A program made the translations under genes and the position numbers. A stretch of 62,000 nt of DNA from Cryptomeria japonica. Taxonomy: Eukaryota; Streptophyta; Pinopsida; Cupressales; Cupressaceae. The DNA lies in assembly GCF_030272615.1 (NCBI RefSeq), contig NC_081413.1, positions 332,422,302 through 332,484,301 on the forward strand, read 5' to 3'. The notes under the pieces are model-generated. The model was given only the letters and a program-made list of their open reading frames with translations, was not told where the DNA came from and did not search any database. Shown here piece by piece: positions 1 through 11,300 of this stretch; within the stretch, counting starts at the first letter, position 1; each line of letters begins with the position of its first letter.

Positions 1-555
1 TAACTAATCCAACCATTCACAAGCTGAAATCTTCCATAAATCATTGCAGCACTGTAGCAAGCAGAAAATGTCTTCAAATTGCTTCTGCGACATTTTACCA
101 AGCTGAAAATGAATTCAATTGATAAGCTTAAGTGCAATCCTTGAATAGAATTGCCTCAAATGGAGATATGGGTTTTCATCCACAAATTTAATTATGAAAA
201 GCCAAGAGGGTTTTTGTTCTCCGGATCGACACTAAAAGCTTTTGTCTTTGAATGCTTCAATCTCCAAAATGGAAGGAATGATGAAATGACAAAATTGGAT
301 GATTTGCTGTGTCATGATCTTTTTTTATAATTGCCTTTTTTGGGCCCTCCATTTTTTAAATTTTTATTGTAATTTACATTTCCCTCTAGGTATCTAAAAA
401 TAGTTTTAATTACATCTAAAAGTCCCATTTTGAATAAAGTGTAAAAAACACCTTTTTAAACATTTCATAGGGCCTAAATAATGTTTATTTGGCCAAAAGT
501 GATTGGGCCAATTTAAAAATATTATCAATTCTTTGGTCTTATAGTAGGGACATGA
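1..555 (+). repeat. Dispersed repeat, copy A
   Basis: This stretch is alignable by eye with 10,745-11,300 over its whole length, in the same orientation, at roughly 80% identity with small indels. Shared landmarks in order are AAGCTGAAATCTTC, ATGAAAAGCCAAGA, ATGGAAGGAAT, TTTTTTGGGCCC and GGCCAAAAGTGATTGG. It runs off the left edge, so the true 5' end is not visible. No long open frame and no recognisable element ends are present. It could be two insertions of one unidentified family or an old duplication of intron sequence. Confidence 0.75.
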
Positions 556-875
556 CGGAACACCCTTCCCAAAATTGTTTTCCCTCAAGCAATTACAAAC
601 ATGGATGCCAAAGGATCACTGCAACAATGTGGTGAGTAATGTTGTAATGCACATAGAGCCTAGAACCTATACTACTTTGTCAAATGAAGCAACTTTGACC
701 AAAAAACATTACAAGATTTATGCAAGTCTAGATACTCAAGTATCATTGTGCCAACATTATGAATCGAGTCTGGATTCTATGCTTGTCCAATGAAGCAACT
801 TTTGCCAAAAAGCACTATAGGTTCTACTATCTCCATCAACCATACTTTTATGCAATCCATGTAACTTGGTCATTG
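556..875. other. Non-coding stretch with a diverged ~107 bp duplication
   Basis: No gene is recognised. Two related segments near 662-712 and 768-820 share the core ATGAAGCAACTTT followed by GCCAAAAAGCA-like sequence, so a short diverged duplication is present. Nothing else stands out. Confidence 0.4.
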
Positions 876-1509
876 TTGTGACCTAATCACACATCACCCC
901 ATTCCAAATGGGGACCCCCTGCATTTTTGGTCCACTTGGTCTTTTGGTTGTGGTTGTTTGGGTTGTTTGGCAGCAGTTTCTTTGGTCTCCCTAGGTCCCC
1001 AAGTATTTTGGCGAATTTTGGTCAAGTTTGCAAATGTTTTGAGTAAATTTGGCTACGCTTGGAGCTTGTTTTGTCTATTTTAGGGTTTTTACCCTTCAAA
1101 CTTAGATTTGAGGTTAGTAGCTTAGGGTTTTGAGGAATCTAAAAAAAGCAATGAAGTGAGAATCCTTCAAGGAAGCTACCATTGAAATTTGAGCGAATTC
1201 TGAGGACTCACTAGTTTTAGTAAGTTTTCACTGCATCCTAGATTGGCCTAATTTTGCATTTAAACAAACTTACTATTTTTAGTAAGTCTATTTTTAGTAA
1301 ATGTCCCCGTGCCTTGGTTTGCCCTAATTTTATGTTTGGAAGAACTTACTATTTTAAGTAAGTCTATTTTGGTAGGTCTATCTCTAGCAATTGGCAGGAC
1401 ACTGATGGTGGAACATTCCTAAAAATCTAAGTTCTAAATTAAGAATGTTGAAAAGGCAGGCAGTTGATCAGAAATTTTGCTAAGTTTGAAATTCTTTTCT
1501 AAAATGGCA
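876..1509 (+). other. Non-coding leader-like region upstream of the decayed gene
   Basis: The stretch begins with TGTTGTGACC, an end typical of plant LTR-type elements, but no matching second copy was found in the window. It has no coding capacity. Several copies of a TTACTATTTT(T/A)AGTAAG motif lie at 1,265-1,375. It probably belongs to the same repetitive unit as the tandem repeat and decayed gene that follow, but that is inference from position only. Confidence 0.35.
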
Positions 1510-2140
1510 AAGGCATGGAAATTTACTCAAGGCATGAAAGTTTTCCTTCATTGAGAAACCCTCTTCAATCCCAAGATGGCACTCAGGATTAGGAGGTGGG
1601 TGCACTTCACAAGGCATGGAGGATTTTCCAAAATCCCCAAAATTCCCTCACCTCTAGTCAAATGCGCTTTGGGTAAGAGGTTGAGCGCTAGAATCATATC
1701 ATGGAGGAATTTCCAAACTCTTCCAAATTCCTCCATCACCTAGCAAATGCACCCAAGCATGGTTGGTGGGCGCTAAAACATGGTCAAGGATTATGTCAAG
1801 GGATTTGCGCCAGAATCAAAGCAAGGAGGAATTTCCTCCAAACGTCAAAATTCCTTCACCCTCTCAAAGGTGCGCTCCAGGAAGTTATTAGGGTGTGGAT
1901 TTCAAGTCGAAGGAGGAATTTTCCAATTCCTCAAAATTCTTCCTCCAATACCCAAATGCGCTCCAGGTAGGTGGTAGGGCGCAAAACCAAGGACAGAGGA
2001 ATTTTCAACTTCACCCAAATTCCTCCACCATAGCAAAGTTGCGCCCAAGTCCAGGAGGAGGGCGCCAAAACAGGGACAAGGAGGATTTTCCTCCTTGGAC
2101 AAAATTCCTTCACCTCCTCAGAAATGTGCCCAAGTTGAAG
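1510..2140 (+). repeat. Degenerate tandem repeat, period about 84 bp
   Basis: A GGAGGAATTTTCC-like core recurs at about 1,618, 1,702, 1,824, 1,910, 1,994 and 2,079. Each core is followed by CAAAATTCCTTCACC-like sequence and then a TGCGC(C/T)-containing block. Most spacings are 79-86 bp and one is about 122-129 bp. A weaker unit precedes the first clear core. Short open frames on both strands come from the repeat being read in different frames and show no conserved protein. It lies in the leader of the decayed gene at 2,885-6,148. Confidence 0.7.
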
Positions 2141-2882
2141 AATTTGGACACAAAAAATTGGCAAAGTGTTGAGAATTTCTCTCTGCAGGACTTCGAACAT
2201 GATAAAATTCCTTGGACATGAAAATGTTATCAATTGTCAGAAGAATTTCTCTCTAGGACAAGGTATACATGAACATCAAAAATTTCCTCCAGGACAAAAA
2301 TTTCTCTAGAGAGAATTTTCTCTCTCCAAAATTTCTAGACGTTTAGGAATCCTTCAAAAATGGAAAAGATTGTTAAAATTCTTCCCAGGCAGGAAAATCT
2401 TCCCAAAAGATATCTTGTATGTCCAGGATAGAAAGATTTTCATAAGAGATGAGTTGGCAACATGCAAAGAGAATATTTCGAATTTATGAAGCACAACTCG
2501 GAAAATTATAGAAGTTTCCATTTTTTGAAGTGAAGATGATGGCGGGGTCCATTTGGATGGCGAGTTGTCGAAGGAAACTGATGCATGATTGAAAGAGAAT
2601 TATTGCAGGTGCTAAAATTACCTCCTTGCCAACTTAGCAGCTTTTTGGATGGCTTCTAAACAATGATTTGGAATTCATTCTTCACAATGATTTTTGGAGA
2701 AATTGGAAGCAAGAGAGAAGTGAAGAAAGTCAGCACGAAGTATTTTACCATTTTCTAGATGTTCTCATTTTTGGAGGTTTTTATTTATTCCAAGTCTAGA
2801 ATTGTCAACCTGGAATTCCTTCTTCGATGGATTTATATAATTCTTTCGTCACAAATTTAATGTTAATTATTTTATTTTGTAG
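2141..2882 (+). other. Leader DNA ending in a plausible splice acceptor
   Basis: The first part repeats short AGGACAAAATTTCTC-like words, a fading continuation of the upstream tandem repeat. The last bases are pyrimidine- and T-rich and end in TTTATTTTGTAG at 2,882. That looks like a 3' splice site two bases before the start codon of the decayed gene at 2,885. No coding sequence is seen in it. Confidence 0.4.
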
Positions 2883-2884
2883 GA

Positions 2885-5800
2885 ATGGCGGAATCCAACA
2901 AGGTGGCAAATACCTCCCAACAGGCACAAATCAAGAACGAGCAAAGAGGATTTCTCCCGGAGTCAAAAATCATTTCAAACTGGAGAGAAGTCAGCGACAC
3001 CAACCTGGGAACTTTTAGGCTTGGAGAATTCAGAAAAAGAGTATATGGAATAGCCGGACATCCTCCATTAGCCATTGCTAGTCAAATAGTTAAAAGTGGG
3101 ATTGTAGCAATTGTCGGCTTTCCTTTTGCCATCCAGTGCTCGAAGTTGATTATGGAATGTGCGAAACATTATGACATTGAAAGAAGGGCAATTCTGGCAC
3201 TTGATGACAAACTCTTGGCCAATCTTACAGCTGAAGCAATTGGGAAGACTTTTGGAATTCCTGCATACCAGTCCATGACATACAAGACCAAAGAGCAATG
3301 TTGATTTATGATTATTGTTTTGAGAGATGCGTGGGAATAATCAATTAGGTGTGGATGCAGAATCCAAAGCTTCATATTTTAAAGTTACCCAAGCAAATCA
3401 TCAACATGGATTTTAAACAAGAATATGCCGATCTTGTGTTGATGATGAGCCGGGTCATGGGGTGTCCACAGGTCTTCATGTTTGAATCTTGGATGTTTTA
3501 CTTCATTGGCGAAGTAATCGAAGGCAATAGGGTGATAGATTGGGCAAAAATAATCAGCCACAACCTAGACGAGCAATTGAGGAATTACTTGCAAACTTAA
3601 TCTTTCTACATGAGCTCGTATGTTATCTACCTGTTAGCTAGAATGGGCAAGTTCAACGGATTGCCAGGCTAAGGACCCATGGGGTACAGACCAGGACATT
3701 TGAAAGTTCACGAGTGCTATCCACAATTGCACTTGTATGATACTACTTCTTTCAAGAAAGCAAGCAACACCTTCACAATGCACATCACTAAATCTTTGCA
3801 AGGAGGACTTCGTACAAGGTTGTCGCAGGAAGCAAGGAAGCTAGTAAAGAAGTACGGAGCCTAGTATATTCAATTTCTGAAATTTACTTACATTCGGATC
3901 TAGGGATTCTCTGGCCAGCCATATAAACTACCAAGATATCCAATGGACAAGATGGTGTTATTAGAGGTTACCAGATAGTTGACTGCCTATGTCAAAATTC
4001 AAAAGAAGAAGTCCGAGCTTGAATTCCCAATTGTCATGGGAGATTATGAGGAAATGTGTCTGTCATTGGCAGCAACAAAAAAGTCAGTGGATGAATTACT
4101 ATTCCACCACCTCACATCTCATACTGCAAGGACATTCTTTGACCCATATGATAAAATCATGATGGTTGCTGGCCTAAGGCATAAGCATAAGTTTCAGCTG
4201 GAAGATTATTGGGCCAACACCAAGGTTGACTTTGAAGTTAGGAGGAGGATGTTTTTTGGGTTTCCTCTCAAACTGATAAGAATTTGCGAGGTTATACAAG
4301 TGCCAGATCAAGTTGAGGAGGATGAAAATACCGTTCCGCTGGAGTATGAAAAGGAGAAAGATAGGTTTATTCAGGCCCCAAACTAGTCAGAACTAGAAGT
4401 TGATGATTTAGATGTCCTAAGTAGGCCACACTTGAAGTTTACTAGGCACTAGGTTGAACGATACTTAGCAAAATTGAAAGCAAAAAATACCGGCCTAACC
4501 TACAATCTAATGGGAGACTTGGAATCCCATGACAAGGCAACAAAAGGGTCATCAGGAGCACAGGCCAGGGAAGAGAAAATTGTGCAAGAAAGAGTAGAAT
4601 GTAGGAAGGAGAAAAGTGTTCTTGGGATGTCGCAGGCAAGGAAAAGAAAAGAAGTTCAGCAGAAAGAGCCACAATAGAAAAGGCAGTCACTTGCTGGTTC
4701 TTGTAGTGTGCATGAAGTTGAAATGTTCACAAAAGAAGTTGCAGGAAATTAGCCGCAGGAGTATGATCATGATGTTTCGCAAGCATAGAATATTCTCAGT
4801 GTTAGCGCCTCCCATAGGACTGTCTGACAGAGGAGTCAAAGGCGAGAACTTCCTTCAATTCCAGAACAACAGGTTCAGGATTGTTTCATGGAAACGAACA
4901 TTTGAGACTTGGGAACTTTTGAGGAGGTTTCACAAGAACTTGTGCAACTAGAAGTGTAGGATCAGCAAGCAGCTGCTCCAGATTGGCTGAAGGAAAGAAT
5001 AAGAAAAGAGCTAGAGAAAGAGATGAATCTTGCGTTGGAACTTGAAGAACTTCTGAACAGGTTAGACAAGCCAACAAAGAAGGCGGCGGCGAGGAAATTT
5101 TCCAAAGTTACAAGGGACAAGTCAAGATCTAGGATGTTACACCTAGTTGTGCCTAGAGTTGACAAATATAGGAATGCAATTACTCCTAATGAATATGAGA
5201 TTACAACAGCCGACTTAGGGTGTGCTTCCAAGGCACAAATACTAGAAGATTTTGATGAGTCTTTCTTAGCATTGAAGGAGTAGATGAAAAGAATAGAAGA
5301 GAAAAATAGGAAGTTGAAGAGCGAGAACAAAGCCTTGTGTGAATATATGCGGCGCTTGAGGCATCTATTTAGAGAGGAAGATAGTCCTTTGTTCCCCCCT
5401 CTTCTCTTTCAAAGTAATCTATTGATAGGATTGAAGAAATAAGGAAAAGGGCTCAGTGCTCTAAGGAAAGGGTAAAGGACGTCTTCACTTCAGCTAGTAA
5501 ATTTATTGAAGACTTGGCTCACTTCTACTGGAGAATCCTAGCTATCCTAAGGAGGTTAGAGACTGCGGACAATTCATGGGAAGATGCACATATCTATCAG
5601 GACCTAACAATTCCACGCCTGAAGGCACTAATGGGGACTCCTAGGCAAACATTGATTGATTTGAAGGTCATCAAGGAAAACGAGATATATGATTTCCCTT
5701 GATGCTTTTATGCAGTTTGCATTGGGAAGGAATTCTTTGAGAGGTTTTGTAAGGAATTAGCATTATTGAGGGAATCGGTGAAAGGGGTTCAAGAAGAAAT

Positions 5801-6148
5801 CCTCGATGTAGTAGAAGCATTGTTTGCAAGAAGGTTGATTGATGGGGAGCTGATAGTGGACCACCTGCAAGATAGGCTACATGAATTCTTCTTGTTGGAA
5901 AGGAACATTTGGAAAATGTTTCCTTGTTCTTTAGCACAATGTGCAAGACTCAAGAAGCGGCATCAAGATGGGAGAAGTTTTTCTCCAAGTGTGAAGAGGA
6001 CACTTCAATGTTGGAATTCAAACAGGAGATTGTGCCAAGTGTCTTCGTAGGAGAGCTGGAGGCTGTCGTGACCAGATTCGTCGCATTCTCCATTAGTGAA
6101 AGAGATAATGGTTGTCCAATTTTAGACGAGAATCTATTGATTGCATGA
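2885..6148 (+). pseudogene. Decayed ~1,080-codon gene of a repetitive family, function unknown
   Basis: One protein can be followed for over 3 kb, although it is broken by three frameshifts and about 16 in-frame stops. It starts at ATG 2,885 (begins MAESNKVANTS), changes frame near 3,300, then reads in one frame from about 3,302 to 5,420. It shifts again near 5,420 and again near 5,905, and ends with TGA at 6,146. Visible parts are an N-terminal segment with GIAGHPPLAIASQIVKSG, a middle part with LPRYPMDKMVLLEVTR, an acidic and glutamine-rich linker, and a coiled-coil-like stretch (KRIEEKNRKLKSENKAL) near 5,285. The in-frame stops are eleven TAG, three TGA and two TAA, all explicable as C-to-T hits on CAG, CGA and CAA codons. 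I do not recognise a catalytic domain. It looks like a multi-copy protein carried by a conifer repeat, possibly a non-autonomous LTR element. It is clearly non-functional here. Confidence 0.65.
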
Positions 6149-6560
6149 TGGCATGATGGGTCATTTATTGCTGATGGACGTTTTTCACAAGGTGGTGGTT
6201 CATTCAATGCATGACGACTGCCATGTTGAGTGGTTAGTGGGTCATTAATACATGGTGGGCGAATTGAGAAGTGGTCATTTAATGCATCATGGACTTCCTT
6301 TTTTGGGCAAAGGTCAATTAATATGTAGTGGGCGAGATTCTTCATTAATGGTTATCCCCACTACTCGACGTCATATTTTCTGAATCTTCGGTCAAACCCT
6401 AATTAGGGTTTTGCATGGTGAATGTTAGCCATTGATTTGAATGTAATCTAGGTCGTCCCTTTTCTTTTGGGCCTATAAAAGGGGTTCACCCCTTCATTTG
6501 TAAGAGAGGGAGAATTGTATGAGATTGTTGCTATAAGTTACCGAGATAATAAGAGTGATA
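6149..6560 (+). promoter_or_regulatory. LTR-like promoter region with TATA box
   Basis: Directly after the decayed gene there is non-coding DNA with CCCTAATTAGGGTTTT near 6,405 and a clear TATA box (TATAAAA) at 6,474-6,480. The TATA box is followed at once by GGGGTTCACCCC, which can form a GGGG/CCCC stem. This layout is typical of the U3/R part of plant LTRs. No matching upstream LTR was found, so the call rests on promoter appearance alone. Confidence 0.4.
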
Positions 6561-7000
6561 CATTGGCTTTTGGTGTTCACTTGTGTTATTTTAAAACTTG
6601 CATGGTTTCATCTTCCTCATTTAGATTAGGTTTGCTTCAAGTAGTTAGATGAATTAAATAGATAATATTACTTTATGGTGAGATCATTTGCTCATACCTT
6701 TTGCAGATAGATGATTTCTATCCACACTGCAAGGTTGGATTGAGCTTTTATATGTGTGTTTTTAACTTGGATTATCAAATGAGTATTGTTCTCTGATGGT
6801 GTTCATAGATGATTCAAAATCTTAGAAGCACAACCTTTGAAGATTGCACCCCCTTTGTGTAGTTGTCTGAAAGTGGTGAAGCAAAGTGTGGTCGATCTCG
6901 CCTAAGCTTTGTTGTCTGTTGAATTCCTAGTCTAGATTATAGCCTTCTAAACCCTTTCCTTTTTACTTTCCGTATCAAGAAAAGTTCCAAAAAAAAAATG
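6561..7000 (+). other. Downstream part of the LTR-like region, ending in an A-run
   Basis: There is no coding sequence. The stretch ends with ten A residues at 6,989-6,998, which could be the tail of a retroposed transcript or a chance homopolymer. No flanking target duplication was found. Beyond it, 7,001-7,353 shows nothing recognisable. Confidence 0.3.
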
Positions 7001-7355
7001 CTATCCATTGATAAATCATTTGCAAAATCTCCTTGAAGTTTCAAAATTTGTTTAAGTCTTTTTCACTGCATGTAAGTCACCTTGGATTGCTAGTAACATA
7101 AAACCAAACAAGCCAATATCCATCATAAAGTCGCAAGTATGCAGTTGGAACCTTGGAATCACTGTATGATCTTCTTGCAATCTTAGCATACTTGGGATTT
7201 TGATCAAGGGAGGATAGAGTGATCGTTGGAAACTTTATTCTGTGTTGGTGTGGTCATAAAACACCCGTCAACAGTCACCTTATTGAAAAATGATTTGGCC
7301 AGTTGAGAAATAACAAAGAAACATGCATGATTCACAACAACACAGATGCAAACTT

Positions 7356-7502
7356 TATTAAAGTAATGTTGTCGTATTTCTATAATGGTCATTTAGTTCA
7401 TTAGTTTAGGTAATTTCCTTTTCGTAGTTAGTTTCCATTTTAGAAACTTCATATGTAAATCTCTATTTAAGAAGTCTTTAATCTCCTTGTATAATATCAA
7501 TT
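7356..7502 (+). repeat. Left terminal repeat (5' LTR-like)
   Basis: This is the left member of the 147 bp pair. It contains TTCTATAATGGTCATTTAG and ends CTCCTTGTATAATATCAATT. It differs from the right copy at about 12 positions, so the element is not recent. Confidence 0.7.
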
Positions 7503-7836
7503 GACCTCATCATATTAGACTGGGGATATTTTTTTGGCGATAAAAGAAAAATAAAAAAAATCGTGGGTATTTACCTGGAGTTTTTTTCCAGAAGTTTTTG
7601 GGTTGGTTTATTATAAAAATAGTGGGTTACGAGTTGTTTGAATTGCACGGATTTACTGTGAAAGTTCGTGCAGATTTGTCTCGTGAAAATTCAAGGGTTT
7701 TTTTCACTGTTTTCTCCAGAACGGATCTGTTCTTGCTCTTGATGGCTCCAATCTTTTTTTTTCAGAAAATTGCATCTGTTTCTTGTGCGATTTCTTTGTG
7801 GTTTGATCAATTTATGCTTGCGTAACAGGTTGTGTG

Positions 7837-8143
7837 ATGATTTTCATAAAATCATGGCAGTTCTTTGTTTTTTTCTCTACCTACGTCATCTTCTGTCTAG
7901 GTGCCCACATCTGCTCTCTTTCTAACTGCGACGCTTGTGATTTCTTGTGTTGCATGAAGGTTGTTTCTTAGTCCTAGACTAACACGGAAGCCTTTTTTTC
8001 TCGTGTCCTAGGGTTTTGCAGACTTTTTTGAATGATTTTTCTCAAAATCATGGGCTTGTTCAGAGTAGTTTTCTAGTTTGATTTTTGCATGATTTTCTCA
8101 AAATCGTGAGTCTATTTCGTGCCAAGCGATTTTGACAAAATCG
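7837..8143 (+). repeat. Four GATTTT...AAAATC hairpin motifs in the element leader
   Basis: Near-perfect inverted repeats with arms ATGATTTT/AAAATCAT or CGATTTT/AAAATCG and loops of 3-4 bases lie at 7,837-7,855, 8,032-8,051, 8,089-8,107 and 8,127-8,143. The third has one arm mismatch. They sit in the untranslated leader between the left terminal repeat and the gag remnant. A role in RNA folding, packaging or regulation is possible but not shown. Confidence 0.6.
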
Positions 8144-8359
8144 GTGGATTTCTATTTGTTTCTGCAAGGGTTTCTATTTTTTGCAATAAAATCAGGGTTA
8201 TTAATTTTTTGAGCAGTGCCCCGAGATTCATGCCAGCTATTCACTGAAGGGGTTGACTAATTTTGACCAAAAAATCAGACTTCTTTGAAAATCAAAGTTC
8301 ATTGTTGCAGCTGGTTTTGACCTCGTTTTTCATGTCATTGGTAAACGGGAGGGATGGTG

Positions 8360-8680
8360 TCGTTGACCAAAATCATGTTGGAAGGCAATCGGGGCTTCAA
8401 CGACAAGAATTATACCACCTGGAAGTAGCGCATGCTCATGATTTTTCGAGTATCGGTGCCTAGATCAGATTGTACTAGGTAAAACTGCTTGTCCCATAGT
8501 GGCAGGCAAAGACTAGGACAAGTTCAATGAGCAAAATCGGGAAGCTGTCAGGCTCATCAAGTTACAGTCACCGACGAAATGATTCCAGAAGTGCCATTTG
8601 GCAAGACTGTTGCAAAGATTTGGACACATTTGAAGGATTTGCACGAAATGCCAGACATGGGCAAGTTGGTGTAGTTAATA
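8360..8680 (+). pseudogene. Copia gag fragment (UBN2-like)
   Basis: Conceptual translation in two frames gives NYTTWK followed by a stop and RMLMIFRV, and later VTDEMIPEVPFGKTVAKIW and LKDLHEMPDMGKL. This is the usual N-terminal half of plant Ty1/Copia gag (the UBN2/DUF4219 family), the capsid-like RNA-binding protein of the element. It is interrupted by a TAG in place of a codon after TWK, by a TGA, and by a frame change, so no product can be made. It is the only coding relic between the two 147 bp repeats. Confidence 0.7.
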
Positions 8681-8700
8681 GAATGATCATTAAGGGAATG

Positions 8701-8847
8701 TATTAAAGTAATGTAGTCATATTTCTATAATGGTCATTTAGTTCATTAGTTTAGGTAATTTCCATTTCGTAGTTAGTTTCTGTTTTAGAAACTTTGTATG
8801 TAAATATTAATTTAAGGAGTCTTTAAGCTCCTTGTATAATATCAATT
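8701..8847 (+). repeat. Right terminal repeat (3' LTR-like)
   Basis: This is the right member of the 147 bp pair. It follows TTAAGGGAATG, with TG as the likely LTR start at 8,699. Similarity to the left copy stops at 8,847. Confidence 0.7.
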
Positions 8848-10744
8848 TACTATTTCAAACTTTTGGGAGACTTGTGATGAGATGTATGATTATACTTCCC
8901 AACCTTTGACTTGGACTAAGCAAGAGAGCAACAACTTACAATATGCTTCTCAATGATGTGATGACACATGATGCATTTTTCTAATGCTTGAGGACATATT
9001 CAAACTCCCACAAGGCCAAAGGCTGCCTCATAAGCTTACCACCACATTTTTTCTGTGCCACTCTATTATCACAATGAAGCATGATAATAACCCTTGAATT
9101 TTCAATAGATTGTATCATTGTAGGTTGGAACCCTCATAAATATATGCAAACTTAAACGAAGTTGCAACAGTCATAATTCCATTGAAACTTCATCCTAAAC
9201 AGCAATATGGGAGTTGGAATAATTATTTTCAGCAGCTCCAATGGTTGAAACTCTACACAGACAGCAAGATACAAGAAATAATTCCTAAAATTTTGTCAGA
9301 AGCCCAAAATCAGTGACCCTGAAAATCAACTATATAAAAATGGTACAACAGCTGCCATCTTGAAATTTGCTTGCAAATATCAGCAATATAGAGGTTGGAA
9401 ACAACCGTATGATGACTGAAAATACTCTAATAGCAGCAACAAACTGAAAATCACTTAGTCTTGTGACGAAAACACCTTTATGTCTGCAAATGATATAATG
9501 TAGCAGCCGGGAATGATGATGATAGCAACCATAAAGCTGAAAATTGTGATGACAATAGTTGTTGACATGTTTTCTTTGCAACATAATTGCAATATGCTAT
9601 CCCTATTCTTTCCCATTGTGCCTTCTTTGTAATCTTTTACAAACATATCTGTATTTGAAACCATTCCACCAAGCTTATGCTACATTGTTCTAATATTTAT
9701 ATGTGGCATTTTGGGACCTCAAATATTCCAGCTGCTTGAAATGTGAGCATTTATTATAATTCTTCTGGAGTCTGTTTGCTAGAGCAGGATTATCTTTTAT
9801 GACCCTGTCTCAACAAAAACAAATCTTTCCACCAAGATTATTAGCATTGAAATCATTTTCGACACAGAATGGAAAAACAGGAATACATACACCATTATTA
9901 ACTAGGATAACTAATAATTCATGATATAATCAGACGAGTAACATCCTGATAGGGTTTTCAGGGTGATAAAGAAAAGGTAATTTTATTCAAATTATGAGGT
10001 CAATATCTGTATCATCACTTGTGACTTCGGTTGGTAATTCCCTGGAAGTTCATTTCTTCTCTCTTGTCTAAGTCAACCATGGTTGCCTCATCTCTTTCCT
10101 TCTCTCCCTCTAATAATATATGAATTTTCAATCACTTTTATGCATCAAAAGATAAGCTCTTCCACACATGCTGGCCAGATCATTTCTCTGATGCCACTAT
10201 AATATTCTCAATCAGACAACTCTGGGAAATGAATGACTTATCAAATATGTGCAAGCTGAAACAATGATCAAATGACCAATATAGATTCCAAATCCTAGCT
10301 GATTAGCAATAAGGCAGTATTGCAAATCCTTGTAAATCAAACTCACACTTGCAAATAGTAAATTCAAACCCTCATAATGTTGGTATACATTCTCAAATGC
10401 AACATAAGTTGCAACTTTGAATTGTATGTGTCAGATATATCAAATTTATGACTGATTTCTTATGGACAATGATATTTTTATTCTGTTTATAACTTTATAT
10501 GAAACCCTTAAACTGAAATTAACAAAATATGAAAGTAGAATCGGATAATGAGTTGCTGGATAAATCATGACAGCAGCAATAAACATGGAAACACCAACAC
10601 AGAAACCTCAGATTTGATTTTTATTTCTGACAGCCAATATAATCAGCAATCACGTATGCAACGGCAGCAACAAACTCTCATAATGTACCCATATTAGGTT
10701 TGCAAATGATCTGAAAATGCTTTTCAATTAGCCAAAAAAAAAGT
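8848..10744. other. Long non-coding stretch, probably intronic
   Basis: I see no gene and no intact element. Short words such as CAGCAATAT, GTTGGAA and GCAGCAACAAACT recur loosely between 9,180 and 10,680, suggesting an old repeat family. Small open frames lack protein-like composition. If the downstream exon belongs to a gene with a first exon outside the window, this DNA is intron. Confidence 0.4.
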
Positions 10745-11300
10745 ATTTGCTTTGTTTGAAACTATTAATCAATCCAAACTTTGACAAGCTGAAATCTTCA
10801 ATAAATTGCTGTAATGGCACTTTAGAAAGTTGAAAATGACTTCAATATATAAGCCCAAGTGCAACCTTCAAATAGAATTGTTTCAAATGGAGATTAGGGT
10901 TTTTGTCTTCAAATTCAATTATGAAAAGCCAAGAAGGCTTTTGTCCTTTGGATTGCCAACACCAAAAGTTATTTGTTCTTCAATAATTCAATCTTTAAAA
11001 TGGAAGGAATAATGAAATGACAAATCGGATGATTTGTTGTATGTGTTGACTTTTCTTTTATACTTGACTTTTTTGGGCCCTTTATTTTTTAATTTTTATT
11101 ATAATTTACTTTTTTCTCCAAATATTTAAAAATATTTCTAATTTCATTGAAAAGTTCCCTTTTGAATTTTATTTTAAATAAAGTGTAAAAAATACTTTTT
11201 AAAAACATTACATAGCAATTAAATAATATTTAAGTGGCCAAAAGTGATTGGACCTATTTAAAATATTATTAATTCTTTAGTTCTAGAAAGGGGACATGAG
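10745..11300 (+). repeat. Dispersed repeat, copy B
   Basis: This is the second copy of the repeat at 1-555, in the same orientation and separated from it by 10.2 kb. It shares ordered landmarks, including ATTATGAAAAGCCAAGAAGG, TTTTTTGGGCCC and GGCCAAAAGTGATTGG. Similarity fades at about 11,300 after GGGACATGA. Confidence 0.75.

Larger units (their letters stand above)
7354..8847 (+). mobile_element. Small non-autonomous Ty1/Copia-like element with 147 bp terminal repeats
   Basis: Two direct repeats of exactly 147 bp (7,356-7,502 and 8,701-8,847) are about 92% identical by hand count (12 mismatches). They enclose a 1.2 kb interior. The right repeat is preceded by TG at 8,699-8,700 and by a purine-rich TAAGGGAA, as expected of a polypurine tract and LTR start; the left copy has TT in place of TG. 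The interior holds a long leader with hairpins and a decayed gag fragment. No protease, integrase or RT is present. No primer-binding site was recognised after the left repeat, so the exact LTR ends remain uncertain. Confidence 0.65.

Noticed and set aside
6989-6998. Poly(A) tail proving retroposition of the decayed gene
   Set aside because: Ten A residues are present, but no target duplication or defined 5' end was found, and the upstream DNA looks like an LTR.
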